A stretch of DNA of 64,000 nt from Actinomadura luzonensis (GTDB lineage: Bacteria > Actinomycetota > Actinomycetes > Streptosporangiales > Streptosporangiaceae): contig NZ_JAKRKC020000001.1 of assembly GCF_022664455.2 (NCBI RefSeq), positions 62,001 through 126,000 of the forward strand, given 5' to 3'. The translations under genes were made by a program, and so were the position numbers. The notes beneath the pieces were generated by a model. It did not search any database. It saw only the letters and a list, made by a program, of their open reading frames with translations, and had not been told where the DNA came from. This document shows, piece after piece, positions 1 to 8,802 of this stretch (position 1 is the first letter of the stretch; each line of letters starts with the position of its first letter).

Positions 1-28
1 CGAAGGCCCGGGGCCGGCCGCCTGGCAT
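1..28 (-). CDS. 5' stub of a divergent gene cut by the window edge
   Basis: An ATG on the minus strand at 28-26 is preceded at 5 nt by a strong Shine-Dalgarno GGAGGAGG (41-34). Only nine codons are inside the window (MPGGRPRAF), so no family can be named. The gene is divergent from the oxidoreductase at 137 and the intergenic region carries two TetR-type palindromes, so a TetR-family regulator is a reasonable but unproven guess. It could also be another enzyme under the same operators. Confidence 0.4.
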
Positions 29-53
29 GCGCGCCTCCTCCGCGAGAATTTTT

Positions 54-117
54 TACCTATCGGTACGTTACCCCTTGATTCCCGCCCTGTCGCACCCTAG
101 TTTCATACCGGTCGATA
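54..117. promoter_or_regulatory. Two TetR-type operator-like palindromes in a divergent promoter
   Basis: TACCTATCGGTA (54-65) matches its own reverse complement at 10 of 12 positions, and TACCGGTCGATA (106-117) at 8 of 12. With the flanking T-runs and A-runs the two sites are also inverted copies of one another. They lie between the stub at 1-28 and the gene at 137, in the only AT-rich patch here. This is typical of operators of a divergently encoded repressor; binding is inferred from symmetry only. Confidence 0.4.
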
Positions 118-136
118 AAAAACTCAGGGAGGGCAC

Positions 137-1210
137 GTGATCGGAGTCGGAGTGATCGGCGCGAGCGGGTGGGCCGCCGGGTCCCACCTGCCCGCGCTGG
201 CCGGGCTGCCGGAGTACCGGATCGCCGCGGTCGCCACCACCCGGCGGGAGAGCGCGGAGCGGGCTGCCGCCCGGTTCGGCGGGGACGCCTTCGCGGACGC
301 CGCGGAGCTGATCGGCCATCCCGGCGTGGACCTGGTCGTCGTCTCGGTCCGCGCCCCGCTGCACGCCGGGCTGATCAGGGCCGCGCTCGCAGCCGGCCGG
401 CACGTGCTGTCGGAGTGGCCGCTCACCGTGGACCCCGCCGAGGCGACCGCCCTGGCGGAGACCGCCGAGGCGGCCGGCGTGGCACACGCGGTCGCCCTCC
501 AGGGGCACCACTCGCCGGACGCCCGCTTCGTCGCCGACCTCGTGGCCGGCGGGCGGCTCGGCCGGCTGGAGTCGGCCGTCCTGGTGGCCTCGGGCGGGCC
601 GCTCGGCGGCGCGGCCATCGCGCCGGAGCACGCCTGGGGCGCGGACCCGGCGGGCGGCACGAACGTCCTGACCGTCATGGCCGGCCACTTCCTCGCCACG
701 CTGGAGCGCATGGCCGGCCGCCTGACGGAGGTGTCGGCCCGGCTGCCCCGCCTGTACGACGAGGTCGAGGTCGCCGGCGAGGGCCGGACCGTGCCGAACC
801 GGGTGCCGAACCAGGTGCTCCTGCACGGCACGCTCGACGGCGGCGGCACGGCCTCCGTCACGGTGCACGGCTCGTCCGCCGCGCCCGACGGGTTCCTCGT
901 CAAGCTCGTCGGCTCGCGGGCCGTGCTGACCGCCACGCCCGCCCGGCCGGGCTCGTACCTGCACTGGTGCGACTGGGACCTGCGGGTGGACGGGCGGCCG
1001 GTCGAGGTGCCCGCCGCCTACCGGACCGTCCCGTTCCACCCGAAGGACGGCCCCGTCGCCAACGTCGCGGCCCTCTACCGCGACCTGGCCGCGGCCGTCG
1101 CCGAAGGGCGCGGCCCGCGCCCCGGCTTCCATGACGCGGCCCGCCACCACCGGCTGCTCGCCGCCGTCGAACGCGCCGCCGGACACGGCGGCAAGGAGGA
1201 GATCAGATGA
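137..1210 (+). CDS. Gfo/Idh/MocA family oxidoreductase
   Basis: NAD(P)-dependent dehydrogenase of the sugar/inositol type, 357 residues, the usual length. The N-terminal Rossmann fold shows GVIGASGWA (residues 4-12) and the C-terminal half is the alpha/beta substrate domain. The family EKP motif near residue 93 reads E-W-P, so the usual lysine is a tryptophan; substrate or activity may be unusual. The GTG start follows AGGGAGGG at 4-5 nt. Its stop overlaps the next start (ATGA, 1207-1210), so it is translationally coupled to a nucleotide-sugar-epimerase-like protein, and the pair probably acts on one sugar or polyol. The substrate cannot be told from sequence. Confidence 0.9.
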   Translation: MIGVGVIGASGWAAGSHLPALAGLPEYRIAAVATTRRESAERAAARFGGDAFADAAELIGHPGVDLVVVSVRAPLHAGLIRAALAAGRHVLSEWPLTVDPAEATALAETAEAAGVAHAVALQGHHSPDARFVADLVAGGRLGRLESAVLVASGGPLGGAAIAPEHAWGADPAGGTNVLTVMAGHFLATLERMAGRLTEVSARLPRLYDEVEVAGEGRTVPNRVPNQVLLHGTLDGGGTASVTVHGSSAAPDGFLVKLVGSRAVLTATPARPGSYLHWCDWDLRVDGRPVEVPAAYRTVPFHPKDGPVANVAALYRDLAAAVAEGRGPRPGFHDAARHHRLLAAVERAAGHGGKEEIR

Positions 1211-2035
1211 ACATCCTGCTCATCGGGGCCACCGGCTACATCGGCACGGCGGTGGCCGCCGCCGCCACGGGCGCCGGGCACGCTGGTCGCCGCGCTGGCC
1301 CGGCCGGGCGGGCGGGCGCCCGCCGGCCTGCGGTCCGTGCCGGGCGACCTGACCGACCCTGCGTCGCTGACGCGGGCCGCCGCGGGCTTCGACCGCGTGG
1401 TCCACGCCGGGCCGCCGCTCGGCGCGGAGACCGACCTCGCGGCCGTGGACGCCCTGGTCGCGGCCGGGGTCCCGGTGGTCTGCACGACCGGCGCGGCCGT
1501 GCTCGGCGGCGGGCGGGCCGACGAGGACAGCGTCCCCGACCCGCATCCGCTGGTGTCGTGGCGGGCCGAGGCGGAGCGCCGGGTGCTCGACGCGGGCGGC
1601 CAGGTGATCCGGCCCGGCATGGTGTACGGCGACGGCGGCGGCCTCGTCCCCGGCCTGCTGGCCCGCAAGGCCGCCGAGCGCGGCGCCGGGGTCTACATCG
1701 GCCCGCCCGGCGTGCGCTGGCCGGTGGTGCACGTCGCGGACCTGGCCGGGCTGTACCTCGCCGTGCTGGAGCGGGCCGCGCCCGGCACCGTCTGGCACGG
1801 CGTCGCCGAGACCGTCCGCCTGGACGCGGTGGCGACCGCCCTCGGCGGGGGCCGGGCCGTCTCCTGGCCGCTGGAGGAGGCGCGGGCCGAGCTGGGCGCG
1901 CTCGCCGACCTGTTCACCCGCGACCAGGACGTCTCCGCCGAGCGCACGCGGGAGGCGCTCGGCTGGCGTCCGGCGCACACCTCGCTGCTGGACTGGCTGC
2001 GCACGCCCGCTCAGGCCGGGTCCACGCCCGCGTAG
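1207..2035 (+). pseudogene. NAD-dependent epimerase/dehydratase family protein, frameshifted near 1282
   Basis: The first 25 codons (from ATG 1207) encode a beta-alpha Rossmann start with GATGYIG; homologous sequence then continues in the +1 frame from about 1283 (LVAALARPGG..., later VIRPGMVYG and a C-terminal GWRP) to the TAG at 2033-2035. Neither frame alone makes a complete protein: the upstream frame runs into Arg-rich nonsense, and the downstream frame has no ATG or GTG start before 1337. One extra base or two missing bases at about 1282 restores one protein of about 275 residues. It overlaps the preceding gene by 4 bp and converges on the P450 with a 25-bp 3' overlap. It is either a real recent mutation or a sequence error. 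Confidence 0.8.
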
Positions 2036-3216
2036 TCGATCACCAGGTGGCGGGGGCCGCGCAGCACCGCGCTCGGCCGGTACGGCGGCGGGTCGGCGAC
2101 CAGCCGGGGCGCGCGCAGCCGCCGGACCAGCTCGCCGAGCACGATCTGGGTCTCCAGCCGGGCCAGCGGCGCGCCGAAGCAGTAGTGCGCGCCGCCGCCG
2201 AAGCCCAGGTGCTCGTTGCGCGGCCGGTCCAGCAGGAACAGGCCGGGGTCCGGCGTGTGGGCGGGGTCGCGGCTCCCCGCGGCCACGGCCAGCACGACGG
2301 GCGAGCCGGCCGGGATCGTGGTGCCGCCCACCTCGATGTCGGCGAGCGCGATCCGCGAGGAGATGAGCTGCACCGGCGGCTCGTAGCGCAGCAGCTCCTC
2401 GACCGCCGGGACGATCAGCCCCGGCTCGGCGCGGACCCGGTCCAGCAGGCCGGGGTGGCGCAGGAACGTGAGCAGCCCGTTGGCGATGAGGTTGATCGTC
2501 GTCTCGTGCCCGGCGATCAGCAGCAGCACCGCCGTCGCCACGACCTCGCGGTGCGTCATCCCGCCCTCGGGCCCGTGGTAGGTGACGAAACCGGACAACA
2601 TGTCCGTGCCGGGGGCGCGGCGGCGGTCCTCGGCCAGGCCGGCGAGGTAGTTCTCCAGCTCGGTCAGCACCTCGCGGCGCGCCCGCTCGCGCTCGGCGCG
2701 GTCCTGCTCGCCGGGGCCCAGCGTCTCGATGGCCTGGTCGGCCCAGGCGTGGAAGCGCGGCTCGTCCTCCTCGGGCACGCCGAGCAGCCGGCAGATGACC
2801 GCGACCGGCAGCGGGTAGGCGACCTCGTCCACGATGTCGGCGCGGCTCCGGCCGGCCAGCCCGTCGATCAGCCGGGTGGCGATGGCCAGCATCTCCGGGC
2901 GCAGTTCCTCGACCGTGCGGGCGGCGTGCGGCGGGCCGAAGTGCCGCATCGCCAGGCGGCGCAGCCGGTCGTGCTCGGGCGGGTCGAGGCCGATGAAGGA
3001 CGGGTCGCGCGGCGCCTCGCCGGCGTCGGAGCCGAGGTTGCGGCGGTCGGAGCTGACCCGGGGGTCGTGCAGCAGCGACACGATCTCCCGGTAGGTGCTG
3101 ACGACGTACGTGCCGTCCGGCTGCCGCGCGACCGGCGTGTCCCGCAGCCGGTCGAACAGCGGGTACGGGTCGGCGCGCCGCGCCGGGTCGAGGATCTGCT
3201 CGAACGGCGAGCTCAT
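2011..3216 (-). CDS. Cytochrome P450
   Basis: Soluble bacterial class I P450 of 401 residues. The I-helix oxygen-activation motif AGHETT lies near residue 235, the K-helix ExxR in EELLR, and the heme-thiolate loop FGGGAHYCFG near 342. The ATG at 3216 overlaps the stop of the upstream ferredoxin-reductase fusion (ATGA), so it is translated together with its own electron donor. The 3' end overlaps the converging epimerase gene by 25 bp. The substrate is unknown; no biosynthetic core enzyme is near. Confidence 0.95.
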   Translation of the reverse strand: MSSPFEQILDPARRADPYPLFDRLRDTPVARQPDGTYVVSTYREIVSLLHDPRVSSDRRNLGSDAGEAPRDPSFIGLDPPEHDRLRRLAMRHFGPPHAARTVEELRPEMLAIATRLIDGLAGRSRADIVDEVAYPLPVAVICRLLGVPEEDEPRFHAWADQAIETLGPGEQDRAERERARREVLTELENYLAGLAEDRRRAPGTDMLSGFVTYHGPEGGMTHREVVATAVLLLIAGHETTINLIANGLLTFLRHPGLLDRVRAEPGLIVPAVEELLRYEPPVQLISSRIALADIEVGGTTIPAGSPVVLAVAAGSRDPAHTPDPGLFLLDRPRNEHLGFGGGAHYCFGAPLARLETQIVLGELVRRLRAPRLVADPPPYRPSAVLRGPRHLVIDYAGVDPA

Positions 3217-4796
3217 GCGGTCCCTCCGGAGTGCAGCAGCGAGGCCCGCCGCTCGGCGGGGTCGTGCCCGGTCACCACGACGGTCGCGCCGGCGGTCGGC
3301 ACCACCCGCTCGGGCACGCGGGCGGACACCGGCCCGTCGCCGGCCCGCCGGTCCACGTGCCGGAAGTCCGGCGGGAACGGCGCGGCGCCCTCGATGAGGC
3401 GCTGGTAGAACTCCAGCCACATGGCCTGGTCGAAGGTGACGGCGGCGGTGACGCGGCCCCGGTAGCCGTAGACGGCGACGAAGCGGCGCTCGGCCGCCGA
3501 GCCCTGCGTGATCATGATCTCGTCGGCGAACGTGGGCACCCCCGCCGACTTGATGTTGACCCCGAACTGGCTGGACCAGAACACCGGCGCGGCCAGGTAC
3601 GGCCAGCGGTGCGCCTGGTCGCTGACCATGTTGTGGGCGGCGATCTCGGCCTGGTCGACCGCGTTGCCCCAGTGCTCCAGGGACATGAACTGGTACTCGT
3701 ACAGCGGGTGCGGGAAGCGCGCGATGTCGCCGGCGACGAAGACGTCGTCGGTGACCAGGCCGTTGAGGTCCACCGCGCGGCAGCCGGCGTCGCAGGTGAC
3801 GCCCCACGGGCCGGCGGCCAGGCCGGAGCCCTGCAGCCACTCGACGTTGCGGACCGAGCCGAGCGCGACGACCGCCACGTCGGCCTCGACGGTGGAGCCG
3901 TCCGACAGGCGGGCCCCGCGCAGCCGCCCGGCGGGGTCGCCCTCCAGCGCGGCGACGGTGACGCCGCAGCGCAGGTCCACGCCGTGCGCGCGCTGCAGGC
4001 CGGCCGCGACCTCGCCGATGACGCCGCCGAGGGCGCTCATGAGCGGGGTGGCGGCGCGCTCGACGACGGTGACGGGCAGGTCCAGCTCGCGGCAGACGGA
4101 GGCGATCTCGGAGCCGGTGAACCCGGCGCCGAGGATCAGCACCCGGCGGGGCCCGGCGGCCAGCGCGGCCCGCAGCCGGGCGGCGTCCGCGACGGTGCGG
4201 AGCGTGTGCACGCCCTCCAGCGCCGCCTCGGCGGGCTCCGGCCAGGGACGGGCCCGGGTGCCGGTGGCCAGCAGGACGCGGTCGAAGGGCACCTCGCGGC
4301 CGTCGGCGAGCAGCACCCGCTTGCCGGCGACGTCGAGGGCGGCGGCCGGGACGCCGCACAACCACTCGGCGCCGGTGTCGCGCAGCCGGGGCAGCAGCGT
4401 GTGCCCGGCGGCCACCTGCCCGGTCAGGACCTGCTTGGACAGGGGCGGCCGGTCGTACGGCTCGCCCGCCTCGTCCCCGATGAGGGTGATCGTGCCCTCG
4501 AAGCCCTCGCGGCGCAGCACCTCGGCCGCCCGCGCCCCCGCCAGCGAGGCGCCGACGACGACGATCCGGCCCTCCCGCCGGGCCGGCCGCCCCGACGGCG
4601 GGCGCCGGGCGGCCCAGTCGAGGTGGATGGCCTGCACGGGGCAGGCGGCCGCGGCCCGCCGGACGTGGTCGTCCTGGTCGGCGGCCGGGTCGAGGTCGTA
4701 GAGCAGCGCCTCCTCGCGCATGGTGAAGACGTCAGGGGCGAGGAACACGCACTGCCCGTACCCCTGGCAGCGGGTCAGATCGACGACGACTCTCAC
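3213..4796 (-). CDS. Ferredoxin-ferredoxin reductase fusion (P450 redox partner)
   Basis: 527 residues. The N-terminal 60 residues form a [3Fe-4S]-type ferredoxin with C10-x5-C16 and C52-P. An FAD/NAD(P)-binding pyridine nucleotide-disulfide reductase follows: FAD loop VVVGASLAGARAAEVLR near 76, NAD(P) loop LILGAGFTGSEIAS near 218, and the second FAD contact VFVAGDIARFP near 353. This combines in one chain the two proteins that normally feed a class I P450. The start is GTG 4796. The stop overlaps the P450 start by 4 bp, giving a 1:1 coupled pair. It is divergent from the decarboxylase at 4927. Confidence 0.92.
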   Translation of the reverse strand: MRVVVDLTRCQGYGQCVFLAPDVFTMREEALLYDLDPAADQDDHVRRAAAACPVQAIHLDWAARRPPSGRPARREGRIVVVGASLAGARAAEVLRREGFEGTITLIGDEAGEPYDRPPLSKQVLTGQVAAGHTLLPRLRDTGAEWLCGVPAAALDVAGKRVLLADGREVPFDRVLLATGTRARPWPEPAEAALEGVHTLRTVADAARLRAALAAGPRRVLILGAGFTGSEIASVCRELDLPVTVVERAATPLMSALGGVIGEVAAGLQRAHGVDLRCGVTVAALEGDPAGRLRGARLSDGSTVEADVAVVALGSVRNVEWLQGSGLAAGPWGVTCDAGCRAVDLNGLVTDDVFVAGDIARFPHPLYEYQFMSLEHWGNAVDQAEIAAHNMVSDQAHRWPYLAAPVFWSSQFGVNIKSAGVPTFADEIMITQGSAAERRFVAVYGYRGRVTAAVTFDQAMWLEFYQRLIEGAAPFPPDFRHVDRRAGDGPVSARVPERVVPTAGATVVVTGHDPAERRASLLHSGGTA

Positions 4797-4926
4797 GAAG
4801 CGGGGACCTACCCGGCGGTTCAGGCGCGGCCCCGGCCCCTTTCCAGGTCTTTGCCGGTCGTGCGGGCAATCGTGGCGTGGGCCACTCCGGCGTTTCCGTC
4901 CTGCCCGTCAGGGCACGTGCGGACCC

Positions 4927-6402
4927 ATGGATCATTCGCAGGCGCCGATCTTGCAGGCGCTGGAGGCCTATCACGACAGCGGGCAGCTCCCCTTCACCCC
5001 GCCCGGCCACAAGCAGGCCAGAGGCGCCGATCCGAGGGTCGCCGCGGTGCTGGGCGAGGCGGTCTTCCGCGACGACGTCCTGGCGACGGGCGGCCTGGAC
5101 GACCGCTCGTCCTCGGGCGGCGTCCTGGAGCGGGCCGAGGAGCTGATGGCCGACGCGGTGGGCGCGAAGCAGACGTTCTTCTCCACCTGCGGCAGCTCCC
5201 TGTCGGTCAAGGCCGCGATGATGTCGGTGGCCGGGCCGGGCGAGAAGCTGCTCATCGGCAGGGACGCGCACAAGTCGGTGGTGGCGGAGCTGGTGCTGTC
5301 CGGCAGCATTCCGGTGTGGGTCGAGTCCCAGTGGGACGAGGACCTGCACCTGGCTCACGCCCCCGCGCCGGGGGCGTTCGCCGCCGCCTTCGACCGGCAT
5401 CCCGACGCGAAGGGCGCGCTGGTGGTGACGCCCACCCCGTACGGGACGTGCACCGACCTCGCCGCCCTCGCCCGCGTGTGCCACGAGCGCGGCAAGCCGC
5501 TGCTGGTGGACGAGGCGTGGGGCGCCCACCTGCCCTTCCACCCCGACCTGCCGACGTGGGCCATGGACGCGGGCGCCGACGTCTGCGTCACCAGCATCCA
5601 CAAGATGGGCTCGGGCCTGGAGCAGAGCTCGGTCTTCCACCTCCAGGGCGACCTGGTCGCGCCGGAGCTGCTGAAGGAGCGCGCCGACCTGTTCAGCACC
5701 ACCAGCCCCTCGGTGCTCATCTACGCGGCCCTGGACGGCTGGCGCCGCCAGATGGTCGAGCACGGCCGCGACCTCTACGACCGCGCGCTGAAGCTGGCCG
5801 GGCGGGTGCGGGACGAGATCGAGGCCATCGACGGCCTGCACGTGCACGGCCGCGCCGACCTGTGCGGCGAGGGCCGCGCCTGCACCGCCGACCCGATGCA
5901 GCTCCTGGTGGACGTCACCGGTCTCGGCACCGGCGGCTACCAGGTCACCGACTGGCTGCGCGAGCACCACCGGATCAACCTCGGCCACTCCGACCACCGC
6001 CGGGTCGGCGTGCAGCTCACGCACGCCGACGACGAGGAGACCACCGGCCGGCTGCTGGCCGCGCTGCGGGACCTGAGCGAGCGCGCCGCCGAGCTGCCGC
6101 CCGCGCCCCGGATCGAGCTTCCGTCCCCGTCGGAGCTGCGGATGGAGCAGGCCATGCGGCCCCGCGACGCCTTCTTCGCGCGGGTCGAGCACGTGCCCTG
6201 GCGGCAGGCCGCCGGCCGGGTCACGGCGGAGATGATCACGCCGTACCCGCCGGGCATCCCCGCCGCGATCCCCGGCGAGCGCCTGACCGAAGAGGTGCTG
6301 CGGTACCTGCGGAGCGGGCTGGCGGGCGGGATGGTCATCCCGGACGCGGCCGACACGTCCCTGGACACGGTCCGGGTCGTGGCCGAAGACGATAAGTCCT
6401 GA
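4927..6402 (+). CDS. Orn/Lys/Arg decarboxylase-like PLP-dependent enzyme
   Basis: 491 residues, the short form of the fold type I family (no N-terminal wing domain). The start region has the family signature FTPPGHKQARG, and the PLP Schiff-base lysine is K226 in TSIHKMGSG. The C-terminal domain has MITPYPPGIP. Such enzymes decarboxylate basic amino acids to polyamines, but many actinobacterial members are uncharacterised, so substrate (Arg, Lys or Orn) is open. ATG 4927 was chosen because homology begins there; the reading frame stays open upstream without a convincing ribosome site. It is followed after 38 bp by two acidic proteins. Confidence 0.9.
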   Translation: MDHSQAPILQALEAYHDSGQLPFTPPGHKQARGADPRVAAVLGEAVFRDDVLATGGLDDRSSSGGVLERAEELMADAVGAKQTFFSTCGSSLSVKAAMMSVAGPGEKLLIGRDAHKSVVAELVLSGSIPVWVESQWDEDLHLAHAPAPGAFAAAFDRHPDAKGALVVTPTPYGTCTDLAALARVCHERGKPLLVDEAWGAHLPFHPDLPTWAMDAGADVCVTSIHKMGSGLEQSSVFHLQGDLVAPELLKERADLFSTTSPSVLIYAALDGWRRQMVEHGRDLYDRALKLAGRVRDEIEAIDGLHVHGRADLCGEGRACTADPMQLLVDVTGLGTGGYQVTDWLREHHRINLGHSDHRRVGVQLTHADDEETTGRLLAALRDLSERAAELPPAPRIELPSPSELRMEQAMRPRDAFFARVEHVPWRQAAGRVTAEMITPYPPGIPAAIPGERLTEEVLRYLRSGLAGGMVIPDAADTSLDTVRVVAEDDKS

Positions 6403-6440
6403 TAAGTGGCCTTTTGTGACGTATGGGTAGGGGCGGAGTC

Positions 6441-7010
6441 ATGAGCCATCACACACCCGAGCACGACCCTCGCTCCCGTTTCGAGGACGAGGGCATCCCG
6501 GACCTCCAGGACGGCACGCCCGAGCAGCAGTGGGCGGTGGACCCGCAGGAGGCCCCGCTGCCGGCCGACCACCCGGTGGCGGTGAACGACTTCGGCACCA
6601 CGATCGACGAGCAGATCCAGGGCGAGTCGCTGGACGGCCGCCTCCAGCGCGAGGTGCCAGAGGAGCAGCCGGCGTTCGGGGTGGAGGAGTCCGCCACCGC
6701 TGACCGGCTGCCCACCGACCAGGACGACGCGCCCGAGGTCGAGCGGGTCACCGAGGAGAGCGGCCTCGGCGTGGGGTCCGACCTGGACACGAGCTACGAG
6801 CGCGACGACGACGTGGACCCGGGGTGGGGCGCGCAGCCCGAGGAGCCGTCCGGCCAGGTGTGGGACGAGCCGCGGCGGGCCGGCCGGCTGGTCGCCCCCG
6901 ACGAGGGGGCGCACGGCGACACCGAGCCCGACGAGGTCGCGACGGAGGTCGGCCCCGACATGGGCGGCTACAGCGCGGAAGAGGCCGCCATGCGGGTCGA
7001 GCCCGAGTAA
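6441..7010 (+). CDS. DUF5709-type acidic hypothetical protein
   Basis: 189 residues, strongly acidic, no signal peptide or membrane segment. Features typical of actinobacterial DUF5709 are visible: an N-terminal EDEGIPDLQDGTPEQQ, and a C-terminal AGRLVAPDEGAHGDTE followed by a GGYSAEEAAMRV ending. The ATG at 6441 follows GGGGCGGAG; an upstream ATG at 6423 is possible but has no ribosome site. Function is unknown. It is 10 bp upstream of a second acidic protein, probably in one transcript. Confidence 0.8.
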   Translation: MSHHTPEHDPRSRFEDEGIPDLQDGTPEQQWAVDPQEAPLPADHPVAVNDFGTTIDEQIQGESLDGRLQREVPEEQPAFGVEESATADRLPTDQDDAPEVERVTEESGLGVGSDLDTSYERDDDVDPGWGAQPEEPSGQVWDEPRRAGRLVAPDEGAHGDTEPDEVATEVGPDMGGYSAEEAAMRVEPE

Positions 7011-7020
7011 GGAGGGGGAC

Positions 7021-7614
7021 ATGTCCGACGAGGAGCACGAGACGCGCGAGGAGCGCGACAAGCGCCGTGAGCAGGACAAGGGCACGACGTTCGACGCGGA
7101 GCTGCACAACATGGGCGGCGACGTCGGCCCGGCCTCGATCCGCGGCTCCAACCCGAGCCCCGGCTCCAAGCCGCGCGACGACGCCGAGCCGAAGGGCGGC
7201 TACGCCACGCCCATGGGGTACGTGACCGGCCGCGACGACGAGTGGTCCGCCACGGCGGGCTCCGACGAGAAGGCGGTCGCCGCCCGTACCGACGAGATCG
7301 ACGACCACGTGGCCACCTACGGCCCGAGCCCGCACCCGATGCCGCCGGACCAGCTCGAACCGCAGGGCGAGGGCGGCGACCCCGGCTTCCGCGTGCGGGG
7401 GCCGGTGGACGAGGCCGAGCACGGCATGATCATCGACGACGAGGGCGAGGAGCCCGGCGAGGCGGCCGAGGGGCTGCCCGGCGGCGAGCACATCGGCGCG
7501 GGCGTCGACTGGGTGGCCTCCGACGAGGAGGACGACCCGGACGGCGGCTCGGGCCGCACCGACGAGGGCGACGGCGGCTACCTGCCCGGCGAGGGCACCG
7601 GAAGGCCGTTCTGA
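7021..7614 (+). CDS. Acidic, probably disordered hypothetical protein
   Basis: 197 residues rich in Asp, Glu, Gly and Pro, with no hydrophobic segment. The start is ATG preceded by AAGGAGGGGGAC, a very strong ribosome site. A central GGYATPMGYVTGRDDEW block is the most ordered-looking part and the C-terminal third (SDEEDDPDGGSGRTDEGD) is low complexity. I do not recognise a family with certainty; it resembles actinobacterial stress or desiccation-associated acidic proteins. It sits between the DUF5709 protein and an acyl-CoA dehydrogenase (12 bp downstream). Confidence 0.75.
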   Translation: MSDEEHETREERDKRREQDKGTTFDAELHNMGGDVGPASIRGSNPSPGSKPRDDAEPKGGYATPMGYVTGRDDEWSATAGSDEKAVAARTDEIDDHVATYGPSPHPMPPDQLEPQGEGGDPGFRVRGPVDEAEHGMIIDDEGEEPGEAAEGLPGGEHIGAGVDWVASDEEDDPDGGSGRTDEGDGGYLPGEGTGRPF

Positions 7615-7626
7615 GAAGGGAAGGAC

Positions 7627-8802
7627 ATGGCGGACCTGCTGACCGGGGACTTCTACGGGTTCGAGGAGCTGCTCGCCGACGACGAGCGCAAGACGCTGCT
7701 GCGGGTGCGGGAGTTCCTGCGCGAGAAGGTCGTGCCCATCGCCAACGACTACTGGGCCCGCGCCGAGTTCCCGACGCACCTGGTGCAGGGGTACGCCGAC
7801 CTGGGCATCGCCGGGCTCGCCTACGACGAGGTGCCGGGGCCGCGGCCGAGCAGCCTGCTCAGCGGCTTCCTGGCGATGGAGATGGCGCACGCCGACCCGT
7901 CGATGGCGACCTTCTTCGGCGTGCACACCGGCCTCGCCATGGGCAGCGTCGCCGCCTGCGGCTCGGCCGAGCAGCGGGAGCGCTGGCTGCCCGCGATGAG
8001 CAGGATGGAGAAGATCGGCGCGTTCGCGCTGACCGAGCCGGACGGCGGCTCGGACGTCTCCGGCGGCATGCGCACCACGGCCCGCCGCGAGGGCGACACC
8101 TGGGTGCTGGACGGCGCCAAGCGCTGGATCGGCAACGCCACGTTCGCCGACCTCGTCGTGGTGTGGGCCCGCGACCCCGAGGACAAGCACGTCAAGGGGT
8201 TCGTGGTGGAGAAGGGCACGCCCGGCTTCACCGCCACCAAGATCGAGAACAAGATGGCGCTGCGCTCGGTGCAGAACGCCGACATCACGCTCGACGGCTG
8301 CCGCGTTCCCGAGGCGAACCGGCTGCAGAACGCGCACTCCTTCCGCGACACGGCCGGCATCCTGCGCCGCACCCGCAGCGGCGTCGCCTGGCAGGCGGTC
8401 GGCGTGATGCTGGCCGCCTACGAGATCGCCCTCGACTACGCCAAGGAGCGCGAGCAGTTCGGCCGGCCCATCGGCAAGTTCCAGCTCGTGCAGGACCTGC
8501 TGGTGCGGATGCTGGGCAACGCCACGGCCTCGCTCGGCATGGTGGTGCGGCTGGCCCAGCTCCAGGACGCCGGCACCTACCGGGACGAGCACTCGGCGCT
8601 GGCCAAGGCGTACTGCACGACGCGGATGCGCGAGGTCGTCGGCTGGGCGCGCGAGCTACTGGCGGGCAACGGCATCGTGCTCGACTACGACATCGGCCGC
8701 TTCGTGGCCGACGCCGAGGCCCTCTACTCCTACGAGGGCACCCGCGAGATCAACACGCTCATCGTGGGCCGCGCGGTGACGGGGCTGAGCGCCTTCGTCT
8801 GA
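7627..8802 (+). CDS. Acyl-CoA dehydrogenase family protein (glutaryl-CoA dehydrogenase-like)
   Basis: 391-residue FAD flavoprotein with all three ACAD domains. The middle-domain flavin signature reads FALTEPDGGSD, the C-terminal helical domain contains REQFGRPIGKFQLVQ, and the catalytic base is E370 in [10 protein letters not shown], the position used by glutaryl-CoA dehydrogenases and short-chain enzymes. ATG follows GAAGGGAAGGAC. Likely role: oxidation of a CoA thioester in amino acid or fatty acid breakdown; the exact acyl group cannot be read. The last 73 bp overlap antisense with the DUF3040 gene. Confidence 0.92.
   Translation: MADLLTGDFYGFEELLADDERKTLLRVREFLREKVVPIANDYWARAEFPTHLVQGYADLGIAGLAYDEVPGPRPSSLLSGFLAMEMAHADPSMATFFGVHTGLAMGSVAACGSAEQRERWLPAMSRMEKIGAFALTEPDGGSDVSGGMRTTARREGDTWVLDGAKRWIGNATFADLVVVWARDPEDKHVKGFVVEKGTPGFTATKIENKMALRSVQNADITLDGCRVPEANRLQNAHSFRDTAGILRRTRSGVAWQAVGVMLAAYEIALDYAKEREQFGRPIGKFQLVQDLLVRMLGNATASLGMVVRLAQLQDAGTYRDEHSALAKAYCTTRMREVVGWARELLAGNGIVLDYDIGRFVADAEALYSYEGTREINTLIVGRAVTGLSAFV

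Noticed and set aside
1207..3408. 733-codon plus-strand reading frame
   Set aside because: Only its first 25 codons belong to the epimerase; the rest is Arg/Ala-rich and runs antisense through the P450.
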